64,000 bases of DNA from Ascidia mentula (lineage: Eukaryota > Chordata > Ascidiacea > Phlebobranchia > Ascidiidae): NCBI GenBank assembly GCA_947561715.1, contig OX387204.1, positions 5,337,001-5,401,000 of the forward strand, read 5' to 3'. The notes under the pieces were generated by a model. It made no database searches. It was not told the origin of the DNA and worked only from the letters and a program-made list of their open reading frames with translations. Both the position numbers and the translations under genes were made by a program. This document shows positions 1-11,300 of the stretch, one piece after another (within the stretch, counting starts at the first letter, position 1; each line of letters starts with the position of its first letter).

Positions 1-32
1 GTCGAAAAAGCTTGCACAAAAACGTTTTACAG

Positions 33-3000
33 AAAAAGAAAAGCAAAAAAGTCATCGCAAACTCCTCAAAATGCCGTGGTTTACCAACCAACAAACGCCG
101 TGCCGATTCACAATGAAGGTTCGAATGAGCTTCTTCATACAGTGTAATTAATATTGTGGGATAAATCCAATGTTGTGTCTTAAGTTTAATGACGAGTTCT
201 AAATGATGTTTATTGCACGAGTAACGCAGTAATATTACATGCAATAGCATGATAGGCAGGATCGGCCCACAATATACCTCGTGAAACCACTGAGCTCCTG
301 TAGCTCAGTTGGTAGAGCGTTGGGCCTGTTTAGCCCAGGGTCGTGAGTTCATACCTCACCGGGAGCTTGATTTTTCAAATCTTGCTCTGACTTGTCGGGA
401 AAAAGTGGCTGATCCAGCTAGGCTGCATTGTCTGGGCTGCTAAGCCTGCAAACCTCATGATCGCGATACGTTAGCTGTGATCGCCAAGCAAGGACCTGCG
501 CAGTGGCGCGATCCTGCCTATCATGCCATTGCATGTAATATTACTGAGTTATCTGATACGGTGGTAGAGATCCCCTGTATATGTGAAGGTTGCCTGGCAA
601 GTTGTGCGCTTGCGCACTAGTGTACCTTGGCCACAGTTTACCCTGTAAAACCACTGAGCTACCAGTTGGTAGCGTTGGGCCTGGTTAGCCAAGGGTCATG
701 AGTTCAAACCTCACAGGGAGCTTGATTTTTCAAATCTTGCTCCGACTTGTCGGGAAAAAGTGGCTGATCCAGCTAGGCTGCATTGCCTGGGCTGCCAAGC
801 CTGCAAACCTCATGTATTGATGCACTACTATTCCTTAATTGAACAGTTGCGTGTTGTTTCAAGATGAAGACTTCCCGGATAATATTGAGGCGGTTTATAT
901 CAACACGGATATTGGACATTCAATTTCTGTCGGCAAACTCCTTAGGACTTATAACAACTACATACAGGAACCGGCTAGATTAAAAGCACAGTATGAGGTA
1001 TGTGCATTTCCCGCCTCTCCTTCCAGACTCCTAAAGTTATAAACCATGTTATTATCGAAAAATAAGACAAAACGCACCTCCATAAAATAATTTAAACGTA
1101 AGACAATAATTATTTGGTTTTGAGACAAAATATGTGTTTGCTAGCAAAAGCGTCGTATAATGTGTCATTACGTCACAACTGTAAAACCAAACATTTAATG
1201 TAATTTTGTGTTTGATGTATCACAAACACATCATTATCTCAACCCAGCAGCACGCTTTGTGTTTTTGTATAACTTCTGTTCAGTATGTTGTGTTGGTTGC
1301 GTCATTGTTCTTGGTTTGTAATACTACTTCCGCGTTCTAACCACTATTTCGCTTCTTCCAGGAGTTGAAAATAGCCTCGGGTCAAATCGTTTTGGATCAG
1401 ACCGTTGCACAGGAAAACCGCAACAGAGACCGAAACAGATACAAAAACATTGTTCCATGTAAGGTCGCTTTCCGATTTCACATATGTTTTATTTATTTAT
1501 GTCGTCATCTTATACTTAACTTTTCAGTCATTATATTGAAGAATACTGCTGTTTATTTGTAATGTAATTGGGAAAACAGTGAATGTGTTTTGCCTTCTCG
1601 TTAACTGCAAACAATTGCTGCACAATATCAGACTCCCATCATTGCAACCGACGTGAATCCAGTAAACTTTCTTCGCAGTTGACTTTAACCGCGTGAGACT
1701 ACAAGGAAACAGCGGAACCAACGATTACATTAATGCGTCGCTCACTACGGTAAGTGGACTGATTAATGCTGGTTTCCCCACGCACAACAGAGCTGCTATG
1801 TGTCATACGAGTTGCGTTTCGGTAGTTTCCTTCCCGGGTTTGTTTGCGTTGCGTCAATACCACACAATGCCTACGTATATCGCATGTTGATTTTAAAGTT
1901 TGCACAGCCTTATCCTACCCGCTGTGGGCTTGTTGTCATTTTGAATAAACCTCTACCAAAACTCCAGACAATCTTGTTCGCGAGGTCTCGCTGTTTTGGC
2001 AATTAAATAATATTGTATTTTTTCCACAGCTGTTTTGCGAAATACAAAATGTACAGAAATCTTTTGTATTTTTAAAATTTGTAAATGACCTTGAATCTCT
2101 AAATCGAGTCCCAATGATATTTTTTTCCATGTTTGTCTAGGGTTACAACGGAAACGTTAAATTCATCGCCGCTCAAGCCCCTGTGTTCACAACCACCGAA
2201 CACTTCTGGCAGATGATATGGGAAAATAACTGCAAGGTTATCGTCATGCTCACCAACATCAGGGAAAGCGGGAAAGTGAGTTATGACGTAAATGGCGTTT
2301 GTTGACGCTTGATTGTTCCTTTTTAAGGAAGAGTGTAGTTTGGTCGGCGATTCACATGTTTTTTTCGCTACACTTCTTTGAACTCTTGTTTTTTAAGCAA
2401 AAATGTGAAAAATATTGGCCCGAAGTAAACGAAGAGGTTCAGTTTGGCAAATTCTCTGTGAAAACAACACAAGAGGAAAGTTTTGGAAGCTACGTTCGTC
2501 GCACATTCTCCCTAGTTAGGAGCGACCAGTCGGTAAATCTTTTTGTCGCTTTCTGTACCTAACTTTCTTTATCGCAAGTTGATCTAAACCGAAAGTTACA
2601 AACTGCTTTCTGGAAACCCCACGCGTGGTCGAAACTTCCGTCATTGCTCCAAGCGCGGTTTACACAAACATGAAGAGGATATAAGCGTTCGTATTCCCGT
2701 GCGCATAATGTGTTGTGTGCACAGAGATGTCATGACGTGACTCAGTGCCACTACTCGACTTGGCCCGACCACGGGGTCCCCGTTTGCACTACTCCGCTTC
2801 TCCGGCTCCACCAAGTGGTTGAAGAAAGCCAGGGCGAAAATGCTTCACCCATCCTCGTTCATTGCAGGTGAAAACTATTATTTAAATCCATATTTCAAAT
2901 CGATAAATGATTGTATTATTATTGAATACCGAGACCAACGGAACTCTTCACAACTGAACAAAGTTGCCCAGTGTAGCTGTCATACGGATTTGGCAAACTA

Positions 3001-5888
3001 AGTGTGGAATTCATTCCCGCAAAAACATTTCGGCCAAACTAGGACGTTTTATACAAAACTTAAATAACATTAATTCTATACGTCACGGTTAACGTTGCAA
3101 TATGGCGAAAACGGTTTTGTATCGTCAATAGTTTTTCGTTAAAAGCATTTCGTATTGTTTAAAGTGCTGGAGTGGGAAGAACAGGAACCTACATTGCCTT
3201 GGACATTTTGCAGGAGCAAATGTCGGCAGAGGGAAGGGTCGACGTGTTTACTGCTGTGCTTAATATGAGGAAGCAGAGATGCGACATGGTTCAAAACCTT
3301 GTGAGTATTGACTGGCTCGTAATTATATTTTCCTCTCAACCCACGCAACTAAATAGCAAGTTGTCACAACATTTTTCATCAAGCATTTGTCCCTGCTATG
3401 AGGGACATCCTTGCAATACCATAAAAACAACAGTTCCATTTTTTAGAATCAATACCTTCTCGTCCATAAGCTGCTTGTTGAAGTTCACTTGATGGGAACC
3501 ACTGACATGTCATGCGATGATTTCATCCAGCATCGCTCCACAGATAAACAGTATGATTTAATACGATTGCATGACAAACACATTGCAGTTTTTTCTCCAT
3601 TCACTGAAATGTTACACATTTGAAGAATTCAAAAACCAGCAATTATTAATATATTGTGGTTTTGCGATAATGACTTGGTATAGTATGTAAGAGTATAAAA
3701 TGATTTTGATAGTATTTGCTCATTTTGTGTCGTTTGAACGAAGAAACGTATGTAGACTTATAGCGGCACATAAAAAAACAGGTTTTGTGGTTGATTACTG
3801 TAAGATTTGTGTCTCAGATTCTAATGGCAAATTTTTCGCTTCTCAGGTTGGAGACTGAATTCAAGTTGTTAGATGTGGTTTCTCCCATTGACACAAATCA
3901 ATCTATTGCTCGAAAAACTTTCAACATCACATCAAGTCGCGACAACACCGTGTTGCCATGTGAGTAACCCACGATAAACATCGCTTTTGCACCAAAGTAA
4001 CAACATAAAATAACTAAACCAAATTGGAAACTGCAGACAGTGCTCAATATTATGATGTGTAAGGTCTCATCAGTACAACTGGTTTAGTCCGGTCTGGCTG
4101 TGTCGGGCTAGTTACAAAAACAGTGCTCACTGAACATTGAGGCTCACTTGCTTCTACAAAATAGTTTCTGTTATCATTTATCATAAATATCGTAACTGCT
4201 ATAGAGTTTGTGTATGTAATATCTGTAAAAAATTAGCACTAACAACGATTTTTTTCATTCGCAGATGATCGTTCCCTCGTGAACCTTGCCGATGCTTACA
4301 TCAATGCATCATTTGTGCAGGTAAATCATGTTACAAATTTTCAGCATCTTGCGTGCAAACATGAACAGAGCCATTAATCCTTGGCACAGAGGAAATACAG
4401 CACATAAAAATGGCTTTATATAAACCTATAGGGTTATGACGGGACCAACGCCTTCATCGTAACACAAGGTCCAACTTCGCAAAACGCTGAAATCTTCTGG
4501 CAGATGATTTCATCTTACAACGTGGCTGGGATCGTCATGCTTACGTCTACAGACAAAGTAATTTACTTTTTTATAGCCTCACAATATAGATGTGGTGTAA
4601 ATGACAAATGTGGGATTGTTAAACGTTAGTTGCAGCGCCTGATGGTTAAATAATTTTAGTTACGTAAAAGTATTTTGATCGAATTAACATGTATACACAA
4701 TACACAGTCTTACAGGTGCATTTGCAATTCTGTTATTTTAACATAAATATTTACAGAGATCAAGTTTCCAGTATTGGACGGATGACGTCAACTCCCAACT
4801 TCAGTTCAGTTACCTAAACGTTACCATGACAACGAAAAATCAATCGGCACCCGGTATTATGAGGCGCGACTTTAACGTGGAAGATCCTGACGATTCGGTA
4901 ATGTTGCAGAATTGCAAGTTTCTCTGTATACGCTTAAATGTTGTCCGCACTTTTCCTTTTCTTGTTGAAGCAGTCGGAATAATTATTGGTTCACAGATAA
5001 TAATGACATTTTTTTCTGATTCAATATTTGCCAAAACGTGACATAAAATATGTCCTTTTGTTGGGTGTTTTCATCATAAGCTTATGATGATGACATTTAT
5101 TCAGCCATAATATTTCTTGTGCCCTGACGCATGAATTAGGACTTTGAAATAATCTAATAATGGTTTGTTCTAGACTTTAATATGTTTGTCCTTAATGACA
5201 ACCATTAAGTATATAGCTTCCTGTATAACAGAGAACAGTGACGCATCTTCAATGTGACGTGGCAAACCTGGGTGAGGAAAGTGTGATGATTGATCGTTTA
5301 ATTCAGCTGGTTGGAGAAGCGCACTCGATGAGACAAGACAGTCGTCCGATTGTTGTACATTGCAGGTATTCCGGTTGTCCCCACAGTAACATTATTGCTT
5401 GCCAATATCTATAACAAATTTGTTGTTTATGCAGAGATGGAGCTGGTTTGTCCGGGGTCTTCTGTGCTCTCTCCAACCTCGTGGACCGATGTAGAATCGA
5501 ACATAGGATCGATATTTTCAGAACAGGCAAAGATTTACGGGATATGAGGCCACTTATGGTTCGAAATCAGGTAAAATAAAAATTCATCTGGTACAATTTA
5601 TCGCAATACAGATTCGTAATGGTTTGCGCATTGTCAATAAAACGTAATGATAACTTTGTAAATATTCAGTGGAGGCATGACGTGAGTTTAACGTGCGTTC
5701 CTTGAAGGTTGAAATATACATGAGGAAGTTAAAATGTGTTGCACTTGTTATTTCCCAAAATTTTAACCAATTTTGTTATTTCCTTAGATTGCTTCAATAA
5801 AAAAAACTTTTTTTAGGATGAATATCGGATGTTGTACAAAACTATGGAAAGTCACCTCTCCTCTCAAAGTATCTACGCCAACCTGTGA
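33..5888 (+). CDS. Gene A: lectin/Ig receptor-type tyrosine phosphatase, type 1, 3' part (cytoplasmic half only)
   Basis: Sixteen exons continue a gene that starts left of the window: 33-118, 864-997, 1362-1458, 1679-1749, 2141-2275, 2398-2532, 2725-2867, 3165-3300, 3447-3550, 3847-3959, 4265-4320, 4432-4557, 4757-4897, 5232-5365, 5435-5570, 5817-5888. All junctions are GT-AG and phases agree. The first exon is the juxtamembrane piece (VVYQPTNAV); the second carries AVYINT. D1 runs from NRYKN through DYINAS, WPDHGVP and [10 protein letters not shown] (Cys and Arg present; the HC/SAG codons straddle 2867/3165), so D1 should be active. D2 has YINAS but no WPD loop, and reads [10 protein letters not shown] with Leu in place of the catalytic Arg. 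The protein ends SIYANL, an ITIM-like and pYxN-like tail. CD45 D2 also has a degenerate HCRDG signature, so I read the cytoplasmic part as CD45-like. Membrane-anchored, cytosolic catalysis is inferred from the paralogues. No lesion seen. Confidence 0.85.
222..551. mobile_element. Inverted-repeat element (MITE-like) inside intron of gene A
   Basis: A 38-base arm at 227-264 is repeated in inverted orientation at 509-546 with one mismatch, and pairing extends outward to about 222 and 551 with one more mismatch. The interior holds a tRNA-like SINE copy. Gene B has no such sequence in the same intron, so it is an insertion private to gene A. The wider insertion spans about 218-826, flanked by TGCAC on both sides. 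Confidence 0.7.
275..457 (+). mobile_element. tRNA-derived SINE, copy 1
   Basis: Bases 294-366 fold as a tRNA: acceptor GCTCCTG/CGGGAGC, D arm GCTC/GAGC with an A-box-like TAGCTCAGTTGG, anticodon stem TGGGC/GCCCA with loop CTGTTTA (anticodon GTT if real), T arm GTGAG/CTCAC. About 90 bases of tail follow (to CCTCATG near 456) and recur after the second copy. The shared tail and one extra base before the anticodon stem argue for a SINE rather than a working tRNA-Asn gene. Confidence 0.7.
633..815 (+). mobile_element. tRNA-derived SINE, copy 2 (degenerate head)
   Basis: The same head-plus-tail unit as 275-457, but the D-arm side of the tRNA-like part has lost several bases, so the A box is broken. 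The T arm (GAGTTCAAACCTC) and the 90-base tail are kept. It sits just upstream of the next gene A exon (864). A perfect short palindrome (GTGCGC TT GCGCAC) lies at 604-617 between the two copies. Confidence 0.65.
4029..4080 (-). ncRNA. Decayed hammerhead-like relic in intron of gene A
   Basis: On the minus strand CTGATGA is preceded by AGTTGTA and followed by GACCT. CTGTC with TGCAGTT lies about 30 bases further on, which would re-form stem I with wobble pairs. The second core strand (GAAA after stem II) is missing, so it cannot be an active ribozyme. It resembles the intact motifs at 31712-31768 and 44788-44844. Confidence 0.45.
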
Positions 5889-6054
5889 CGTTTAGATACA
5901 AGAATCCAATGAGCCACAAATCAATCTTTTTTTATAAAAATGCTTTTTGTAAATGTTTGTTTGTCTCCGGTTGTATTATGCTTGTTTCCTTTAATGTATT
6001 TAGTGAAGTGTTGAGGAAATAATCGCATCCTTAAGTTTAAGAAGTATGATTTTC

Positions 6055-6060
6055 AATAAA
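6055..6060 (+). terminator. Candidate polyadenylation signal, gene A
   Basis: AATAAA lies 167 bases after the gene A stop codon. The homologous position in gene B has mutated to ATTAAT. Confidence 0.5.
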
Positions 6061-6657
6061 TTTTACTTGCAATGCATCTGTGTGTTAAAAATATGTACAC
6101 TAGGTGTACAATCTTCTCTGCCATAACAACGACGCCCAACAAACCTGTAATTTTTGTATTTTTTGTCTGATATTGAACGTTTGCGATTCTTTTTTACGCT
6201 TTATTTATACAATACATAATAAACAGATGGGGTTCTGGTAAAAATACATTCACTAAATTACCGAAAACAAAAAAGTAACTAAACAGATGTAGATCACGTG
6301 GTGGGCCTGTGGGGGTAACAGTAAGATGGTAGATGAATACAACAACCGTTGCCTATTAAACTGGCCGCGGCCAACCAGTTGATTCCGTCTTAATACAGGG
6401 ACATTGACACAAGTTTTCTCCACAGGGGAAGTCCGTTTAAACTAATTGACCTACAGAAAAGGGGTACTGACATTACCCAAAAACTGTAAAATTGTACAGA
6501 TGATAGCAAACATGAGATTCAGGGTCCGATTATGATTGCTCCAAAGATTTTAGGCTCGTCGTGACTGCGAATAAAACATGACGTCATTTTATAGAGTTGT
6601 TAGTTCATGAAGGAGGTATATAGTTGATGGTTCACGAATTAAGCACTCATAGTGTGG
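6061..6657. other. Spacer downstream of gene A
   Basis: No gene seen. This stretch matches the spacer after gene B (about 19880-20480), including GGTAGATGAATACAACAACCG and a GACGTCATTTTATAGAG block that lies upstream of signal-peptide exons elsewhere. Homology to an upstream region breaks at about 6658, where the relic exon sequence begins. Confidence 0.6.
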
Positions 6658-6678
6658 CATATAGCTTCCTATAAACAG

Positions 6679-7323
6679 AGAACAGTGACGCATCTACAAT
6701 GTGACGTGGCAAACCTGGGTGAGGAAAGTGTGAAGATTGATCGTTTAATTCAGCTCACTCAATGAGGCAAGACAGTTGTCCTATTGTTGTACATTGCAGG
6801 TATTGCGGTTGTCCCCACAGTAACATTATTGCTTGTCAATGTTTATCACAATTTTGTTGTTTATTCAGAGATGGGGCTGGTTTGTCCGGTGTCTTCTGTG
6901 CTCTCTGCAACCTTGTGGACCGATGTAGAATCGAACATAGGATCGATATTTTTAGAACTGTCAAAGATTTACGGGATATGAGACCATAGTGAGACCACTC
7001 ATGCTTCGAATTCAGGTAAAAAGGGGCTATTGTTTGGTGATTATTCTTTTTATTTTTCAAACAGAAGAGTATTCAGGCATTGTTTAATTCCAGCAATCAC
7101 AACATAGGACAGAGGATGACAACTTAACACTTAACGTATGCTGCATAGGACCACTGTCTCGACCTATAATGTCCTGTGTACAGTTTACTTGAAACATATT
7201 TTTGGCCTCATTGCGTAAATATAACAATTCATGACGTCATATGTTTGGGATGAATATATCATGCTGTGCAGAGCTATGAAAAGTTACCTCTCCTCCCAAA
7301 GTACTTACTCCACAACCTGTGAT
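6679..7323 (+). pseudogene. Relic of the last three exons of an array gene
   Basis: Three exon remnants match exons 31-33 of the array genes: 6679-6799, 6869-7015 and about 7249-7323. Lesions: a 13-base deletion after position 6755 that shifts frame, a short duplication around 6986-6996 that makes ATG AGA CCA TAG, loss of the AG acceptor before the last exon (GG at 7247-7248), and an extra base near the former stop. The remaining sequence and downstream spacer resemble type 2 genes (C, D, E). The left edge joins upstream-flank-like sequence directly to exon 31, so about 10 kb of a former gene was probably deleted. Confidence 0.85.
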
Positions 7324-7463
7324 GTTCAGATACAAGAATCAAACGAATCTTTATTTAATCTATTGATAAACACTTCTTTTTCGTTCGTGTTTTGCTGATT
7401 GCGATTTTGTTTTTCTTGTTAGGCTACATGTAATACTTTCTGCTATGTGTACAAAAACGTGTA

Positions 7464-7469
7464 AATAAA
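7464..7469 (+). terminator. Relic polyadenylation signal
   Basis: AATAAA follows the relic last exon at the same relative place as in genes C, D and E. Confidence 0.4.
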
Positions 7470-8160
7470 GTAAATAACAGCGATTTACAGGAGACATGTA
7501 TTTTTACAATTACTTAAACCACAGCTACAACAATTCTTAAAAGCCGTGTAGAAAACTCACCACTTCCGTAGCAGGAAGGTCATTGTTGGAATGTTTCCAT
7601 ATGTTGTATAATGCAGAAAAAGAACAGAATAATTACTATGCAGCAAAACCGTACCACAACGAATCTGTATATTTTCTGGTGGATAGTTCCGCTATATGTC
7701 AGTAAAGCGCTGCATAGGTGTGTCACAGACAGAAGTTGTCTTACACACTTTCGGTCATTCTATTCCGAAACTAGTTTGTTGAATAAGGTTATAAAGCTTT
7801 CTTTTGGAGTGCAAGACATATATCGATGGCAATAAGTTTGACTGTTTGCTGTGAGAACGCATGTTTTTCTGTTTTATGGTACAATTATTAATGAGTGAAC
7901 TGCATCGAACCATGCATTGACACCAGCTATTTTACGCTTCGCTGTTGACTTGAAAGCATTGGCATTATATTTTTTAAGTCGCAGTCAACCAGTTGAATTT
8001 GATTTTAACGCAAGGACATTGTAAGCGACAGCATTAACGTAAGTTTTTGCCTCAGGAAGTACATTTTAACTCTTCTGACATATAATACCACAATAGTTTT
8101 AATTTGTAAAGATGCTTGAAAACCATAGGGGGGCTATTCAAATTACTCCAAAGATCTTAG
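7470..8160. other. Spacer between relic and gene B
   Basis: No gene seen. It is homologous to the spacer between genes E and F (about 57915-58900), which also joins a type 2 gene end to a type 1 gene start. It lacks the hammerhead-bearing insertion found in the C-D and D-E spacers. Confidence 0.6.
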
Positions 8161-8377
8161 ACATAACTATAGCAGCTGCGGATAAAACATGACGTCGTTT
8201 TATAGAGTTGTTAGAAGAGTTAACATCAGACCAGAATAACATTTGCAACAGTTGTAAACATGTATTCCCTTCTGTAATACAACAATTTATCTGTGTCAAT
8301 ATTTATAAACAACTCTGCGTGTTTATCTTGTAGTGTTTTGCGTCGAAAGTTTATAGTTGTAAGTTGTTACAAACCCA
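8160..8377 (+). promoter_or_regulatory. Conserved 5' flank of gene B
   Basis: About 200 bases before the start codon are shared with the flanks of C, D, E and F, including a CRE-like TGACGTCG with TTTTATAGAG (about 8191-8209) and TTTATAGTTGTAAGTTGTTACAAAC just before the ATG, given here as two overlapping pieces: TTTATAGTTG and GTTGTTACAAAC. The second may be 5' UTR. Conservation may simply reflect recent duplication. Confidence 0.3.
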
Positions 8378-11300
8378 ATGATTTCTTGGTTGATTCTTGT
8401 CGTGTTTCCGGCTTTGCTTCAACCTTCTATTGAACAAAGTAAGTGCAAACAAAACCCAATGATTTTGTGTGACCGTTTAACATAAATTACTATTTAACAG
8501 TAAAATGATTGCAGTATTTTTGTGATCAAAGTTTTGGAAAATAAACTTCACGCAGTAGTAAAGTTCGTTTCAACTTTAAATTAGTTAGATAAGTTTGTTA
8601 TCTCAGTTAATAAGTAAAAAATGTAAATACTTTCAGAACATACTCTTCATATTTTTGAACAGTAGGAATACAGGTAGAAAATATCTGCTTCGAAGTACCA
8701 TTTTTTTTAAACAGCTTGGAGGTGGCGTTCTTCTCCTGATTTTTTGCATTACCGCCCCTAAAGAGCTTGGTGGTTTGAAACCCCCCGTTTTTGGCAAAAA
8801 AATCACGACATGTGTAAGGTTTGATTTATTTTGCTTTTGTATGAAGACAATATCGACCTAAATTCAAACAAAACTGACTAAACAAAACCACCAGCTTCTC
8901 AAACATAATTTGCACTGAAAACATGACTTTACTTCATGATCGCATAACACCTGCAACCACTAAATACTAAATTGCGCATTTATTCTCAGCGCCTGTATCC
9001 TACCATAGAATTTCATATTTAGTATTCTACAATCCTACAAACGCTCGCCTGGGGCTCTGGCGTCCACTTTGAAAATAACTGATTTAGGCGAATCGCGTAG
9101 TAGATCCCTCAATAATACATTGTAGAAAAACAAAAAGCACCACTAACTTGTAAAAATTCACAGCTACGTACATTGTTCAAAAAATTAACAAATTTATAAA
9201 AGTAAATAACAAATCTGCCACATAAAAGCGCACAATTTAAGAAAATTTTACTATGTAGCCTATTTCCGAGTAAATTCCAAATAGTTTTTTTAGAATCAGT
9301 TAAATTTGAAGACAAGCCTCATAAATTCCACGAAATCAACAATTGTGTCGTATATTCCACCATAGAATACCAAAGCAGTATTCTATGATGCCATATACTC
9401 TCCATTCGAGTCTAAAATGTCTGCCTGCAATGAAATCCCCGCTTCAATGAATATATCCATTAACCCGGGTTTTGTGTGGTATTTTGCTTGGGCATTGAAC
9501 CATAATGGTCGATAGATCGGTTGTAAACCAACCGTTTTAAAAAAATTTTGCAAGCTCCTACAAAGGATCGCAAAGATCTTAGGCCAGGTCCACACTCGCG
9601 CTTTGCGCCGGCGGAATCTTTGTTTGTTTCAATGTCCCGAGCGTACGTCCGCACGCTCGGCGTATATCTTTGTATGTTTTAATGTCCCGAGCGTACGTCC
9701 GCACGCTCGGCGTATAATGAAATAAACAAAGAATCCGCCAGCGTAAAGCGTGTGTGTGGACCCGGCCTTAATTAAGGGTTAAATTCGTCCCAATCGTGGA
9801 GAATCTACCTTCCCATTTCCATTCCAAATTGTTTCCAACCTGTTTTTGTTGCAAAAATGGATTTCCAATTCTTTAACCCCATTGTCGTGTAGTTTTTTTT
9901 AACCGTTTTGAGTTTAGTGCAGGAAAGTAGTTAATGTCAATCACGCGGAAAACGTCTTCGTCTACTACAACCAAACATATCGTCTCTCTTCCAACTTTTT
10001 TTTCACGTCGAACGCCTAAGAAATTTTTATTGTTGGTCGTTAAATTTTCTTTTGGTTAGATTCTTTTGATAAAATAAAAAGGGTAGGGGAAAATGGGTCT
10101 TCTTGCATTACTCCACTCCACTCCACTCCGACGACAATTATAGTTATGTATGCGGTATCTATGATTTTAAGGTCTTGTTTTAGCGACATCTAGCATCGTG
10201 GTTTGCATTTTACTGACAACTAATTCAAACTTGAGTTTTTCAATCTTTTGCAGAATTAATTACAACTACTACAGTGGACAAGTATGCGTTGTACTTTTTC
10301 AACCATACCTACAATAAGCCAGATGCTGCATCTGCATGCGCACAATCAGGATCACATCTTGTCCAAATTCTGAATGAACAAATACAAAGTGCTATTGATG
10401 AAGTCCTACAATCGTTGGTTGACGTAACAGAAGCTTCGGTTGAAAGGCAGTGGTGGAAATCTTGTTATTGGTGTGATGCAAATAACCCTAGAAGAAAAAT
10501 ACTCTCATGGGGAAGCTCATCTTTGGATGGAAATTTCCAAAACTGGAATTCCAAGGAACCAAATGGCGAGGATGAAAAATGTGTTTGTGTTGCTGGTGTT
10601 AGAAGACTAAATGGCGGTCAACATGTTGTGGGAAAATGGGTTGACGTTCATTGTACTAATTTTCCACTAAAATACTACATATGTCAAAAAGGTATCATAT
10701 TTGCCTTTGCATTTATTGTACTAGCCTACCTCACAATTATGTATTTAAATTTTATTTTTATAGAATTGTTAATTCTGGATTTGACAAGTTTTGTTGTGCA
10801 CAATTTTACAAGCATTTACATATCTGGCAAAACATGGTTTAAGGAAATAGTAAACGTCTCAACAATCAATACTGCAACAAATGACAGCACAATTCTAACC
10901 AACTTGATATCATTGAATGATGAACCCCAATTATTTAACCACTCAATAAGCATTCAATCTCCATCTAATGCGGGTATTTACATTCTGACCTTGTTTGGAA
11001 GGATGAATTCTTTAACTAATCCTGAAGCACAATCAATCGACTTTACGGTTTATGGTAAGCAGATTGTAGTAGTCCCGTATTGCCAATGAAACATTTATTT
11101 TCTCTCAAAGTTTGTTTTAATTAGTGTAAATATTTTTTTAGTACCTGCTAAAATTTCTTTATCAACTTCCAACCTAACTGTTGGAGTTGACAGAAGTCAA
11201 GCCTTCATTAAGTGTATCTCAGGTGGATACACTGTTCCTACTGTCACCTGGTACAGGTTGGTCATGTGGAGATGTTTTTATTTTATACAAAAAATATATT

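Noticed and set aside
294..366. Functional tRNA-Asn (GTT) gene
   Set aside because: One extra base before the anticodon stem, and a shared 90-base tail repeated after a second, broken copy, indicate a SINE head.
10274..11089. A single 271-codon frame spanning lectin 1 and Ig-like 1
   Set aside because: It reads through a 72-base intron that is open by chance ([12 protein letters not shown] stretch); other copies have stops there and clear GT-AG sites.
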